The notes under the pieces are model-generated. The model was not told the DNA's origin, made no database searches, and saw only the letters and a program-made list of their open reading frames with translations. Below, piece by piece: positions 53,691-64,000 of a stretch of DNA of 64,000 bases. The stretch's first letter is position 1; each line of letters opens with the position of its first letter. Position numbers and translations under genes: made by a program. Origin of the DNA: Oryzias latipes (taxonomy: Eukaryota > Chordata > Actinopteri > Beloniformes > Adrianichthyidae). The stretch lies in the NCBI RefSeq assembly GCF_002234675.1, contig NC_019875.2:27091818-27155817 (forward strand). The letters run 5' to 3'.

Positions 53691-56600
53691 GTAAGTGCTG
53701 ACAGCTCAGTTTGATTTAAGCAGCTCCCATTTACTCACTGACCATAAAAATGGCAAATCCCTCTTCATAAGTTCCACATAAACCAAACATCACAAAGATC
53801 AGGGGTGTCCATTGATGTGGTCCACATTGGTTTTTGATGCCGGCAGGGAAAGATGGAGAAGAAAATGAAAGAAAAATGCACACAACTTGACAAAAAAATA
53901 TATTTATGTAAATAATAAACCTTGAATCTGCAAAAAGAAATAAAAACCAAAATGATTGGTGAGTGAAAATAGACTGGGGAAAAAAAGAAATTAGACAAAA
54001 ACTCTTCATTGCGAAATCATGTGGTTACTCTCTAAATCTCTTCTAAAATGCATCTGCTTCACTTTTATTTTCACACTCAAAAACGAAAGAATAAGAGCTT
54101 TTTAGAAATGATAAACTGCTAATTCTTACTTCTCTATTCTTTTAGATTTTTGCATTTTTATGAGAATTCAATCTGTTTGCTGCCTCATATTTTGCTCAGC
54201 TCTCTTTTCCAGAATTAATTCATGAGTAAATCTTCCTCAGGGGCTCAAGATTTGGATTCTATACGACTGTCAACATACAGAACAGCCTGCAAACTCAGAT
54301 TTGTGCAGAAGAAATGCAACTGTGAGTCAGGTTCAATGCACATCTTGCACATCTATGCTTCCCTCACTATTTTGCCCCATGAAAAGCATGTTTTATTTTC
54401 TGTTTTCTAGTGCATTTGGTTGATATTTGGAACGTCATCGAGGCGTTCCGCGAGAATGGTCTCAACAGCATGGACCTCAACGCTGAGCTGTCGGTGGCTC
54501 GTCTAGAGGTGGTCCTGTCCACCATCTTTTACCAGCTGAACAAGCGTTTGCCCACCACACACCAGATCAATGTGGAGCAGTCCATCAGCTTGCTGCTCAA
54601 CTTCCTCCTGGCAGCATATGACCCGTGCGTAAAACATCATAACTGCTTATTTACTTTCACGTTGAACATTTCGCTATAGCCAGTGAAGCCTGAAATGTGA
54701 CCATGAAGACTCGAGTTGATGGAAATTATTTAATGCAACGCTGAAGTTCCTGTTGATGTCCTAAAATCATATCCGCTCTTGTGAAAAACTGTCAAACTAA
54801 TGCAATTGAGCTCGAAAAGCCTTTCTGACAGGAATAAATAACAATGATGTCACTGTCTTTCTAATGTTTGTGTGTTTTAGGGAGGGGCATGGTAAAATGT
54901 GTGTCTTTGTGGTGAAGATGGCCCTTGCAACCATCTGCGGAGGAAAGATTCTGGATAAATTAAGATGTGAGAAACCATTGTAATTGTGAAAAATTACACG
55001 TTTATCCCATATTTTCTTTGTGATAAATCATCATATTGCATTAGCAAACTGAGTAGCTTAATGTTTTATGATGATTATCTTTTTATTTTCCTGCATTTTC
55101 TATTTTTCTGGCTGCTGATCTCAGATGCAGCTGGAGTACTGGTCTGGCTGGCTGCTTGTGGCCGAAAAATGTCATTATTCATCACGTCAAGGATAGGCTT
55201 CATTACATAATGTGGAAAATCTGTGGGCAAATCTGCTTGTAAAGGAAAAAGAGGGCTGGTGTGTTGTCACAGCTGATCATTACAATTGCTTCACCTTGAT
55301 TTGTTTTCACAAACAAGTGCAGTAATTGTATCGTGTAATTAGCAAACTGTGGTGGAAACCAGGAGTCAGTTGAATTAATGTGTGTTTTGTCTTCCCTCGT
55401 TGTTTCCAGATATCTTTTCACAGATATCCGATTCCTCTGGTATAATGGTGCACTCACAGTTTGACCAGTTTCTGCGGGAGGTTCTCAAATTACCAATGGC
55501 GGTTTTTGAGGGACCCTCTTTTGGCTACACTGAGCAAGCTGCAAGAGCTTGCTTTGCACAGCAGGTCAGGGTTTCTATAACCACAGTGCTGATTGTTTGG
55601 GTGCTGATAATGGATGAATCTCACTCTTCTTTGCACTAACGTCAACAGAAAAAGGTCTCCCTCAACACATTCCTGGACACGCTGATGTCAGACCCGCCTC
55701 CTCAGTGTTTGGTGTGGTTACCACTCATGCATCGGCTCGCCAACGTTGAGAACGGTAAGGCGACGCACAAAAATATGAGCCACTGGGAGAATATAAAGTT
55801 CATCTTTGCATCATAATCACAGAATTAGTCAAAGACAGATACCATGAAACACACGCCAGAGGACTGTGGATGTTACACTGTGTGTGCCTATCTGGGATGG
55901 AGTCATTATCACACGCAACCTCAGTGTGAGAAGAAAACAGAGCACACACAACGCCCTTGCTGCAGTGTTGTGTTTAAACACGGAGCTTTACCTACCAAAA
56001 ATACGAAATACTGCAGCACTTCTGTCCTCAAATGAACAAAACCGAATCCTTTCCTCACTGCAGCATGCAACATATCTGGGTTTAGAGTCACATCTGTTTG
56101 TGTGTGGCTCCTCCTCTCCTCCCTGCAGTCTTTCACCCGGTCGAGTGCTCCTACTGCCATACTGAGAGTATGATGGGCTTCCGCTACCGCTGCCAGCAAT
56201 GTCATAATTACCAGCTCTGTCAGGACTGCTTCTGGAGGGGGCATGCTAGTGGTTCCCATAGCAACCAGCACCAAATGAAGGAGTATACGTCATGGGTAAG
56301 AGAAGAAAGGGAATGAAGGGAGGTGCACACCAAGGGAGGTGTGTCTGCAATGGACAAGCTATTGTAGCTGTTATTACTATCGCTGTAGTGTATGGCGTTC
56401 TGATACCACGTCAACATTGTTACAGTCATAAATACTCGTGTGTTTTTCTGCCAGAAATCACCTGCTAAGAAGTTAACCCATGTTCTCAGCAAGTCTCTGA
56501 GCTGTGCATCCAGCCGAGAACCCCTTCACCCTCTCTTTCCTGACATGCCAGAGAAACCGCTCAACCTAGCTCACATTGTGTAAGTCCGTCAGCTGATAAT

Positions 56601-59600
56601 GATCCGATTACTTCTTTTGAGTCTAAAGCGATTCCAGACAATCTCTTTTGTAAAGTGATCAATGAGACTTAATGAAATCGTTGGGATCTGTGACAACAGT
56701 GTTGCTACCCTTTTGGTTAAATGTAATGCTGATGATGTAGCCTGTGTTAAATAAAACCTTATCCACAACTGCCTTTATGGGTGAAAACTGTCTGCGGTTA
56801 AAAAATCTGCAAACTTGTATGGCGCACGCAGGTGGCCAGCACACAATTTTAGGATCATAGACCACTAGGTAAGCCTGTTAAGAAAAAATGTTTATGTAAG
56901 TTCTTTCTACGAGCATGCTGCAGACGACAGGTCGTAGTGCAGACGTAAGGCGGAAGTCGATGAGACTCGGCGTGTCATACAGATTTTTTCTTTTTTTCAA
57001 CCTCTCCAAATCATGCACACTGAGCAAGAGGTTGATTTTTGTTGTTAAGTGTGCATTCCTTTCTGCTTAGTTGTTAAAAATTAGACAATCAGAGCCTAGT
57101 TTTTGTGTAACATGACTTGCGTATCACCTGCACACCTTGAGTGTGCACCATTTGCATGCAGTCAGTAAGGAGCCAGTGGCTCTAAAATGAAGTTTTACAA
57201 TTCATGCATTAAACTCGCGTTGTTTAAAAAAAATAGATGTATGGATGAAAGTTCAGGTCACGGAACTTCCTGATTGAGTTACTTAAAACGTCACGTAGCC
57301 AAAGTTGTGTCCTTTATTTGTTGGCTTAACGCGGCGACCTCACAAAAGGTTTGAACACAGATTAACGACCAGAGTGTGGTGTAAAAGCACTGTACGACTG
57401 CATCATCCGTACATAATAACTGCATGTAACCTACATTGTCTTTACACATACTTTACGATACGTTTAGCACACGCACGACAATGGTATGTTCCATTTTAAT
57501 GATGTCCCTTGAGGTGGGAACAGCAAGACACACCTTTGCTCCCTTTAAGATGTGGCTGCCCCTCCACGGGCCCAGACAACCCAAAACCCCATAGCACCTG
57601 AACAGGCGCATGTGACAAAGGCATAGCTAAGGTTTACTTTCTACATTCTCAGATTAGTAAAACTGTTTGTTTTCACTCTCTTTTCTTGGATTTTGACTAA
57701 TTTCTGGGCAAATGTTTAATCAAATATTGCTTCCCTTGTTCTTTACTTTCCTCAAAAAGAGACACGTGGTGAGTTGGTTTCGATTATTTTACCCACTCGT
57801 GTGCTTTTTCATTGCTCTCAGTTTGTAATCAATCATCCACTGTGAAAAAAAGCTTTGTTTAATCATTCATTTACACATGCATGTTGCATACGTGATACAT
57901 AACCAGTCATCTTGTATCATCCTGTGTCCACTGAAATGCAGATTTTTGAAAAAGATGCTTTGTTTGTTTAAATTTAAAGCAGCATTATTTCCTGTTCAGG
58001 CCACCGAGACCAGTGAACATCGCCAATGAATACTTGTTCTCACACTCCATGCCTACATCAGGGAACCCTTACTCCACCAAAAAGTGAGTACAGCCAGGTT
58101 AACAATAGATGCCCTGGATTTTATAACACATCTTTTATGTTTGTCGTGATCCCTAAAGGCCCCGTGTCCATGCGACCCGCGCCGTCTTTTATTTTCCTCC
58201 CTTTATTTGTGTTTAACCCCTTTTTGTTGCTCCTTGAGCTGAAAGTAAATGGCTTGCCTTGCAGCAAGAATAATGATGTTACACAGAGAAAGCCCCTGAC
58301 GGGGGCCGCTCCTCATCTGTTGAGAGGGAAAGGGTAAGTGACACAGGTGTGCAAATCCATGTGTGGACTAATATAGGTAATAACTGCTCGGCATGGAGTA
58401 GAGTGCTTATGTTTCTTGGAAAACTATTAGCTTCCTTGTAGACAAGGGTTTACTCTGCTGTTCTCATGGGGCTAGTTCATGAAGATTGTTTGCCATAAGT
58501 TTGGAGTGTCTATTTTCAAGCTTTTCATTCACTCAGAAATGTAAAAAAACTAACTGGCGGCTCATACGATTAAGCACTGAATGCTACTATTAGTCTCTGC
58601 TGGGGTTGAGGTTTTCTTTGCTGTCGCTTAGAAAAAACTGTGTGCTTGTTCCGATGAAGTGGGACTCCTTTAGTCTTTTAGTTGCTTATTAACGTAGCTT
58701 TTTTGAAGATTGACTTGAGATTAATGGCAGTACTTGAAACTCCTCAATGGCTGCACCTGTCATGTGCGGTTCTTTGGGAAACACTGCTCCCTTTCATAAC
58801 CTAAAGAAAGTCCTTCTGATAATGTAAGGAGGGAGTAGCACTCTTTTAAGTACATAGCTGGAAGAATATTTAACACAAGGCTCAAGAAAATGTATCAGAA
58901 AATACTTTGACTTTCATTCCTAAACTTAGAAAATGTTGAATTTCAGATTTTTTCATGAATGTCCTCTGTTGAGCCACTACATGGTTCAAGCTGACGAGAG
59001 ATCTGACTCATACACTTTACGTGACCTGTTTCTAGCACACAGAGCAATTCATTGCACATGTTTTGTTCCTTCAATCAACAATTAATGCTTCAAAATAGAG
59101 TATCAGCGATGCACAGTGTTCCAAAAACAGCAGTGTTTTCCACAGTTTTTACTAAGATTTTTTTTCTGCTTATTTTCTTTGTTGCTCACAAGCTTAGTCA
59201 TCCTGAGTCATTGGTTTTACTCACCCTGCAGCTTGTTGTTTGTTTAATCTCTTATTAAATTCAAAAAGGAGGTTGCTAAAACGGTGCTTGTTTTAGTGTC
59301 ATCCTCACCACACTTAACATGTTCTGGGTCTTAGGTTATTAAGTCAGTTTTGTTACATGAGGACATTGTTGTTTTTCAGGCGTCACAAAAGCAGGAATCC
59401 TGCAAAACACATGTATTGTGTGTATTTTGGCATCCAGGAGATAATTGCTGGATATATTTGAAGCTGTTGAGAAGTATGTAACACGCTTGGGCACATATCG
59501 TTGGAAATAAATTTCTTTATCAAGGATAAATTTAAATATTTCAATCATTCTATCTATACAAGCAACAGCTTATGTTTGATGTCTATAAAACCTATAAAAT

Positions 59601-61833
59601 GATCATAGGATAGCTTTCTGCGTAAGGCCTTAGTCAGGATTGACCGGTACGCATGCTGCAGGTTATAGGGTTGTACCTTAAACTGTGCTAAAACAATCTA
59701 ATGGCAGCTTGAATTATTTAACAAATCAAATAAATCCCTTTATGCATTTGACCGCGGATGCGGATGCCCGCCTCCAATTTAGACTAGGGTCATTTGAAGT
59801 GTAATTTAAGGTGTGTTGACTCTTATTTGAATTAAACTGTTGCAGCAAAATAGAAATGACGTTTTTAGTTGTTTTGCTATGTGTACATGTATCGCAAGGT
59901 GTATCGTCATCACAATATTGATCACTGATAACGCAATTTGCGAGTTTTCCTCATATTGTGCAGCCCTAACCTCAAGGCATGTGATAAAAGTGGAACATAC
60001 CATTTTTGCACGTGTGGCAAATATAGTGTGAAGTTTTTTTGTCGAGCGGTGCCCCACGCCACACTATAGTCGGTGGTAAGGTGCGAGTACCGGCTATCTC
60101 CTGACCAATTACAAATGCTGCATGCATGGACTGTGCACGTGAAACAGTAGGTTAGTGCCTGTAGGACGCCCATAGGACACCCACATAAACTGCACCCTGT
60201 CTCGTTTTCTAGTTTCTAACAGGCAAGCTGCAGGGGTGTGCACTTCTCATTTGAACTGCACTAACCGGCACCTTGCGCAGTCCACAGGCTTTGGGGGGTG
60301 GAGAAATAAAAAATCAGTCGAAAAAAATGGGCACGAACATTTTCGCTCTATTGACTCAATGAGCGACTTATGACTTTAACATTTCATGCAGGCCACCTGC
60401 ACAGGTTTGCCCGTTTTTCACCTGCAGACCGTCCGAATCCACCCGTAAGGCCAGCTGTGACTAAGGCGTAAGCTTTGGTGTGACCGTTAGACTTTATGTG
60501 TTTCAAAACAATGTTTTTATTGATCTTATAAAACATCTTCTGGTTTAAAAATTACATAGCAGAGCTTTTGATATGTATAACAATGATTTGATGGCCATCT
60601 TTTTATTAATTAACAAAAGAAAAAGTGTCATTACTGCTGTAAAACAGCAGCCATCCAACTTTAGTATTAGATTATCCAACATATTAATAAGATATGAAAT
60701 AATTAAACCTAATTGCTATTGTGAATTTTTAACATCACTGGAAAACATTGAATTCATTGAGGCAGAACTTACTTTTTATGTTATTTTATAACATAATCAA
60801 AATATTAGTGGGAAATAGTTGAAATAGGCTAAAGCTAAAGGATTAACTATTGTTGGATTAGTGCTAAAGTCCTTACAGAGCATAAATGTGGGAAATCTTT
60901 GGGAAGCATGCAGTCAAAATGTTACTGCAGCTAGATTTACAACTATAGTGGTTGACATTTTTAGTCACCACATAATGTTTCAATGTCAAACAGTTTTGTT
61001 TAAATAACAAAACATCAAGAGATTATGATATTATTTTTATATATTTTTTGTCCATGTTTTATATATATTTTAATTTTATTCCTTTTACCTTTTATTACAC
61101 TCCAGTGTTTCCCTCTGAGGGATCCTCCACATCAGTGACTGACCCTTCTCAGTGAGCGGGGTCGCTGCAGTGGGATCTCCTGGGTCTGACTCTTTTGATC
61201 GGATCTGGGGGGTTCTGTGGTGGTGTACTCCGTGAACTTGGGTTGGGGTGTCGCTGGTGTGGACATGTCCCCAAACTATCGTTTTCCCACCTCAGGACAA
61301 AGCCAGGTCTCTACATTCTATCATTCTATAACTTTTTTATTTATTTATTTATTGATGAGTGTGTGTGTGTGGGTGTGTGTGTGTGTGTGTGTTTTTGCGG
61401 GGGGGGGGGGGGGGGGGGGGGGGGTTGTCGCACGGTTTGTCTTGTCATCTTGTTTTTAAATTTTATTGTATTTTATGCACAGCACTTTGAGTGACATCTG
61501 TTGTCGAAAAAGTGCTATATAAATAAAGGTTGATTTGATTTGATTTGATGACTGCACACTGTATTGCATGTCTTCCTTTATGTTACTAGTCTTCATCCTA
61601 AACATAATATGGCTTTGTTTCCCTCTAGTCCTCCATGAATGGCTTTTTTTTTCCATTTTCCTCCTCCTCTCACCCCCTCAAATGCCCCTCCATGTAACGT
61701 GATGTTTTATGTTTTGTGAAACCCTGCGCTGTTCCAGGTTGAAGTACAACCTCGATGTTGCTGATAGACTTGCTGATGAACATGTTCTCATTGGCCTCTA
61801 TGTGACTCTGCTCCAAAGCAACCCCAGATCATG
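53624..61833 (+). CDS. DTNA: Alpha-dystrobrevin, 5' eleven coding exons (continues beyond window)
   Basis: Cytoplasmic scaffold of the dystrophin-associated complex that binds dystrophin and syntrophins. Coding exons are 53624-53690, 54241-54321, 54411-54624, 54881-54966, 55410-55564, 55649-55754, 56129-56295, 56455-56579, 58000-58083, 58265-58333 and 61738-61833, giving 1250 bp (416 residues), all GT-AG and in phase. Two possible starts lie in exon 2 ('[17 protein letters not shown]'); the first is conserved in the family. EF-hand-like region residues about 20-235 ('[19 protein letters not shown]', '[18 protein letters not shown]'). The ZZ zinc finger at about 238-290 has ligands C243, C246, C258, C261, C267, C270, H280 and H284. 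Variable region 3 covers residues about 361-416. The syntrophin-binding remainder and C-terminal coiled coil are outside the window. Residues such as '[14 protein letters not shown]' and '[11 protein letters not shown]' favour DTNA over DTNB, as does synteny. Confidence 0.92.
54241..54321 (+). CDS. DTNA: DTNA coding exon 2 (EF-hand-like region)
   Basis: 81 bp encoding '[20 protein letters not shown]' and 'VQKKCN'. A second AG with a better pyrimidine tract lies at about 54211-54212 and would add an in-frame stop. Confidence 0.92.
54411..54624 (+). CDS. DTNA: DTNA coding exon 3 (EF-hand-like region)
   Basis: 214 bp encoding '[20 protein letters not shown]' through '[14 protein letters not shown]'. 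Donor is GTGCGT, a weaker form. Confidence 0.94.
54881..54966 (+). CDS. DTNA: DTNA coding exon 4
   Basis: 86 bp encoding '[20 protein letters not shown]' and 'GKILDKLR'. Acceptor 'tgtgttttag', donor GTGAGA. Confidence 0.92.
55410..55564 (+). CDS. DTNA: DTNA coding exon 5
   Basis: 155 bp encoding '[20 protein letters not shown]' through '[19 protein letters not shown]'. Donor GTCAGG. Confidence 0.94.
55649..55754 (+). CDS. DTNA: DTNA coding exon 6
   Basis: 106 bp encoding '[20 protein letters not shown]'-type sequence (here 'DPPPQC' at 'tcagacccgcctcctcagtgt') through 'HRLANVEN'. Confidence 0.92.
56129..56295 (+). CDS. DTNA: DTNA coding exon 7 (ZZ zinc finger)
   Basis: 167 bp carrying the whole ZZ domain: '[20 protein letters not shown]', '[15 protein letters not shown]' and '[13 protein letters not shown]'. 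All eight zinc ligands are present. Confidence 0.96.
56455..56579 (+). CDS. DTNA: DTNA coding exon 8
   Basis: 125 bp encoding '[20 protein letters not shown]' through '[11 protein letters not shown]'. Confidence 0.94.
56900..57640 (-). repeat. Dispersed family C copy (DTNA intron), inverse orientation
   Basis: Read on the minus strand, the block ending at about 57500 ('aaatggaacataccattgtc', 'cgtgtgctaaa') matches the plus-strand block at 59990-60020. CpG-rich compared with flanking intron. Boundaries are not resolved. Confidence 0.45.
58000..58083 (+). CDS. DTNA: DTNA coding exon 9
   Basis: 84 bp encoding '[20 protein letters not shown]' and 'GNPYSTK'. Acceptor 'cctgttcag', donor GTGAGT. 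Confidence 0.92.
58265..58333 (+). CDS. DTNA: DTNA coding exon 10 (variable region 3 cassette)
   Basis: 69 bp, frame-neutral, encoding '[20 protein letters not shown]' and 'GKG'. Similar in length and ending to the human cassette segment ending 'LKGKG'. Confidence 0.85.
59620..60472 (+). mobile_element. Dispersed family C element with imperfect terminal inverted repeats
   Basis: The left end is GCCTTAGTCAGGATTGACCG. The right end, complemented, is GCCTTAGTCACAGCTGGCC. GCGTAAG occurs at both edges (59620-59626 and 60466-60472) and may be the target duplication. It is richer in CpG than the intron around it, has no transposase, and could be hAT-like. It contains 'attgtgcagccctaa' near 59956, possibly a second, older element. 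Confidence 0.5.
61090..61555 (+). mobile_element. LINE-type 3' region with (TTGAT)n tail
   Basis: 'gtttccctctgagggatcc' through 'cagcactttgagtgacatc', 'aaagtgctatataaataaa' and a terminal (TTGAT)n run. This is the usual shape of a teleost CR1/L2-clade LINE tail. A (GT)n and G26 tract (61359-61424) lies inside. No coding remains. Confidence 0.65.
61359..61424 (+). repeat. (GT)n followed by G26 homopolymer
   Basis: GT repeats then about 26 consecutive G (61399-61424), within the LINE-like tail and 310 bp upstream of DTNA exon 61738. Length is likely to be unreliable in the assembly. Confidence 0.95.
61738..61833 (+). CDS. DTNA: DTNA coding exon 11 (variable region 3, syntrophin-site cassette)
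   Basis: 96 bp, frame-neutral, encoding '[20 protein letters not shown]' and '[11 protein letters not shown]'. Acceptor 'gcgctgttccag', donor GTTAGT. It carries the alternative syntrophin-binding helix of dystrobrevin variable region 3. Confidence 0.93.
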
Positions 61834-62596
61834 GTTAGTTGGTGTGCTGCTGTGTTTGCCAAACACCCTGTCAAGTATTAGGTCCATTTGGTGTTTTTTC
61901 TAACTATTAATTAACCAAATTTAAATTTTTTGATAGTTACTTTGTTTATCCCAAGGGAAATTGAAATTGTTATTTTTATTTTTTGACTGCTGTTATTTGC
62001 TGCTACCCAAAATGACAAAAAACAAAAATAAATAAAGTCAAATTCTCTTCAAAACATCGGGAAAAAATGTTTGAGTTCCCCAGGGAAAAAGTGAATGAAT
62101 AACCAGATTTGAAAATGTGAAAAACAATTAAAATGTGAAAACAGTTTTAAACTCCAAAAGTACACTTTGTGATTTTGTAAAAAGAAAATTACATATAAAA
62201 ATGAAAAGTTTAATTTCAAGAATTAACTATAATCTAATTTGTATTTACAAAAAAATTATAAATCTTTATTTGTTACAGCAACTGTTTCATATTTTCAATT
62301 TTTCTTGTTTTTACTCTCTCTCTTTGCTTTCAGTCCTTACTTTTCAGTTTCAACTGAAACTTCTCGTTTTCGTTGTTGATCCTGATTTTACGTTGGGGTT
62401 GAGCTTCGAGCCCATTGGCTACCAGGATATGATTGACATGGAGTTTGTGGTGACATCATTTCCGATCCATATGTGACGAACAGTTGTGATAATGCTCTCT
62501 CATATTTTGGTTGTCGAGTTGACTTTAGCGGCCCTGTAATCCAAAAAGGGATTTAGAAGCGCCGTAAAAATGGATGGTAACAGTTTAGGTTTATAT
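61834..62596 (+). other. DTNA: DTNA intron, with a strong unassigned splice acceptor at 62331-62333
   Basis: AT-rich intron. At 62310-62333 a long pyrimidine tract ends in TTTCAG, followed by an open frame to a TGA at about 62474-62476. In the phase required by the preceding DTNA exons the frame stops after about 16 codons. This could be an alternative terminal exon, or a chance acceptor. Confidence 0.35.
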
Positions 62597-63888
62597 CAGG
62601 GGTCGGCAACCTTTTTTATTCAAAGAGCCATTTGGGACCGCCCCTAATAAAAAAGAAAGAACCCGGAGCCACAACCCGTTTTGACATCATTATATATATT
62701 AGGCATGTATATATTATATCAAGGGTGCTCATTACGTCGATCTTCAAGGAGATGAGTGTAGATCGCGGGCCAGAAAAGATAAAAAAAAAAAAAAAAGTAC
62801 TTCTTTAAAATCCACCAAAGTCCTCACTGAGAAGTACGGGACTTGATTGACATGTAGATTGGCCAATCGGACATCGTCTGAAGCATACGTCGCTGCAAAT
62901 GCACATTATGTTCTTTAAAGGATGATACCGCGGCCGCGTGTGGGAGGAGCCACCAGCTGAAGTTATGGTCTGATCGCTGCATGGAGCGATGTGTGCATCA
63001 ATGCATGGTAGACACGGAGAATGTGGAGAGATCAGGTTTATTATTTTGAAGAGTTCTACTTGGTAATCATGTTTCCATGTTTGAGTTCATAAAATCATCC
63101 CAGAGAAAGTCTCTGCTTCAACTCCTGCAGGAAAAGCTGCGTCTCAATCTGACGCCCGTGTTTCCATCTGACAGAGTTTGAAGCTAAAGCCCCTCCTCCG
63201 CCTCTCCACCTGCTTTTCCTCTCTACCTGTTCACCTGTTCACATCCTCTGCAGCTGAGAGTTGTTTCCCCCGCGCTCCTCAGTGTGTCCTACACAGAGAG
63301 CGCTAAATACGGTAGTCGGGTCGCTCCAGCGCAGCACAAGGATGAAAGAGCCGGACGCAGGTTATAGCGGGGATAGAGCGGGTCAAGCAAATGAATGGAA
63401 GAAGGCGGCCCGCTGAAGAAATATTAAATATTGTACACATTCTATTAATAGTCTGAACTATCTTTTATTTAGAAAAATCTTTTATTTTATCAGTCCAGTA
63501 CGGAAAAAAACATCGACAAAAGCTGTTTTGGGCGGTTTTTGGCCGGGTCTGGCGGTTTTCAGATGACTTTTCGGCTGGAAACCTGTGACTCTATCTGGCA
63601 ACGCTGGCGCGAACTCCCGGCAGAAGATCGGAGTGTTTATTGAAGCCGCCCCGCGTGTCTCCTCCTGCTATCAGCTCTGCAGGTCTCGCCCGATAAATAC
63701 GAGCTCATTACAAAGCTGTCTTTTTACGTGGCTCGCGCTTCGTGCGGAGCCAGCAGCGCCTTTGAAATGCCATGAAAAATGAACAAACTAAAATAAAATT
63801 TAATTATTATAAAATACTCATTATTTTCCAAAGTCACAGGGAGCCACAACAGAGGGATGAAAGAGCCACATGTGGTTGCCGACCCCTG
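62597..63888. mobile_element. Non-autonomous hAT-type transposon (1.29 kb)
   Basis: Terminal inverted repeats CAGGGGTCGGCAACC (left) and GGTTGCCGACCCCTG (right) are perfect complements. The element is flanked on both sides by the identical 8-bp GTTTATAT (62589-62596 and 63889-63896), the target-site duplication length of hAT elements. Subterminal 'aaagagccat' / 'gaaagagccacatgtgg' motifs are inverted too. The interior is moderately GC-rich but has no transposase ORF; the longest ORFs are about 65 codons. It sits in the DTNA intron at the right edge. Confidence 0.93.
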
Positions 63889-64000
63889 GTTTATATGTTT
63901 GTTTTTATTCCAGTTTTCAGTATTCTTTCACATAAAAAAAAAAATCAGCTTTGCTTTTTTTCCTTTATGTGTACTTTTAAGTTTAAAACTATTTTGAACG
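63889..64000 (+). other. DTNA: DTNA intron continuing past the window
   Basis: AT-rich intronic sequence; the next dystrobrevin exons are not in this window. Confidence 0.6.

Noticed and set aside
53624..61833. Dystrobrevin beta (DTNB) as the identity of the right-hand gene
   Set aside because: Several positions ([29 protein letters not shown]) and the neighbours KLHL14 and CCDC178 fit DTNA better. A DTNB-like residue here and there is expected in fish.
62135..62476. A 113-codon gene beginning at 62135
   Set aside because: The first ~65 codons are AT-rich intron read-through. Only the part after the acceptor at 62333 deserves attention, and it is reported as a finding instead.

Overview
The window is nuclear DNA of a ray-finned (probably percomorph teleost) fish. 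It holds split genes with GT-AG introns, microsatellites, CpG-rich promoter islands, and interspersed repeats typical of teleosts. Three protein-coding genes can be rebuilt exon by exon, and in each the splice phases close without a break.

Layout: (1) 1-3.5 kb is repeat-rich sequence downstream of the first gene. (2) 3.5-18.2 kb, minus strand, is KLHL14 (Printor): a non-coding 5' exon and eight coding exons giving 605 residues (BTB, BACK and six kelch repeats). (3) 18.2-29.1 kb is intergenic, with a TTAA-flanked piggyBac-type MITE, a near-perfect palindrome, a LINE tail, G-tracts and a GC-rich block. (4) 29.1-47.63 kb, minus strand, is CCDC178: 18 coding exons giving 787 residues of mostly coiled coil. 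(5) 47.65-49.6 kb is a short head-to-head intergenic stretch with an RFX X-box next to CCDC178, a long (CA/TA) microsatellite, then a CpG-rich island with a perfect CRE. (6) ~49.6 kb to the right edge, plus strand, is the 5' part of a dystrobrevin gene (DTNA): a non-coding first exon and eleven coding exons (416 residues: EF-hand-like region, ZZ zinc finger, variable region 3). The gene continues beyond the window.

Order and orientation (KLHL14 minus, CCDC178 minus, DTNA plus) match human 18q12, except that ASXL3 and NOL4, which lie between CCDC178 and DTNA in human, are absent. The three genes do not form a shared pathway: a BTB-kelch protein, a probable cilium/flagellum coiled-coil protein, and a scaffold of the dystrophin complex.

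Mobile DNA is abundant. The clearest elements are a ~1.29 kb non-autonomous hAT element with a perfect 8-bp duplication (62597-63888), the piggyBac MITE (25717-25929), and a dispersed MITE-like family of about 550 bp with at least nine copies, two of them split by later insertions. I found no prokaryotic-type system, CRISPR array, rRNA or tRNA, and nothing that clearly qualifies as an undescribed system. The best leads are the X-boxes around CCDC178, the cassette structure of the dystrobrevin variable region, and a strong splice acceptor with an unassigned ORF near 62.3 kb.
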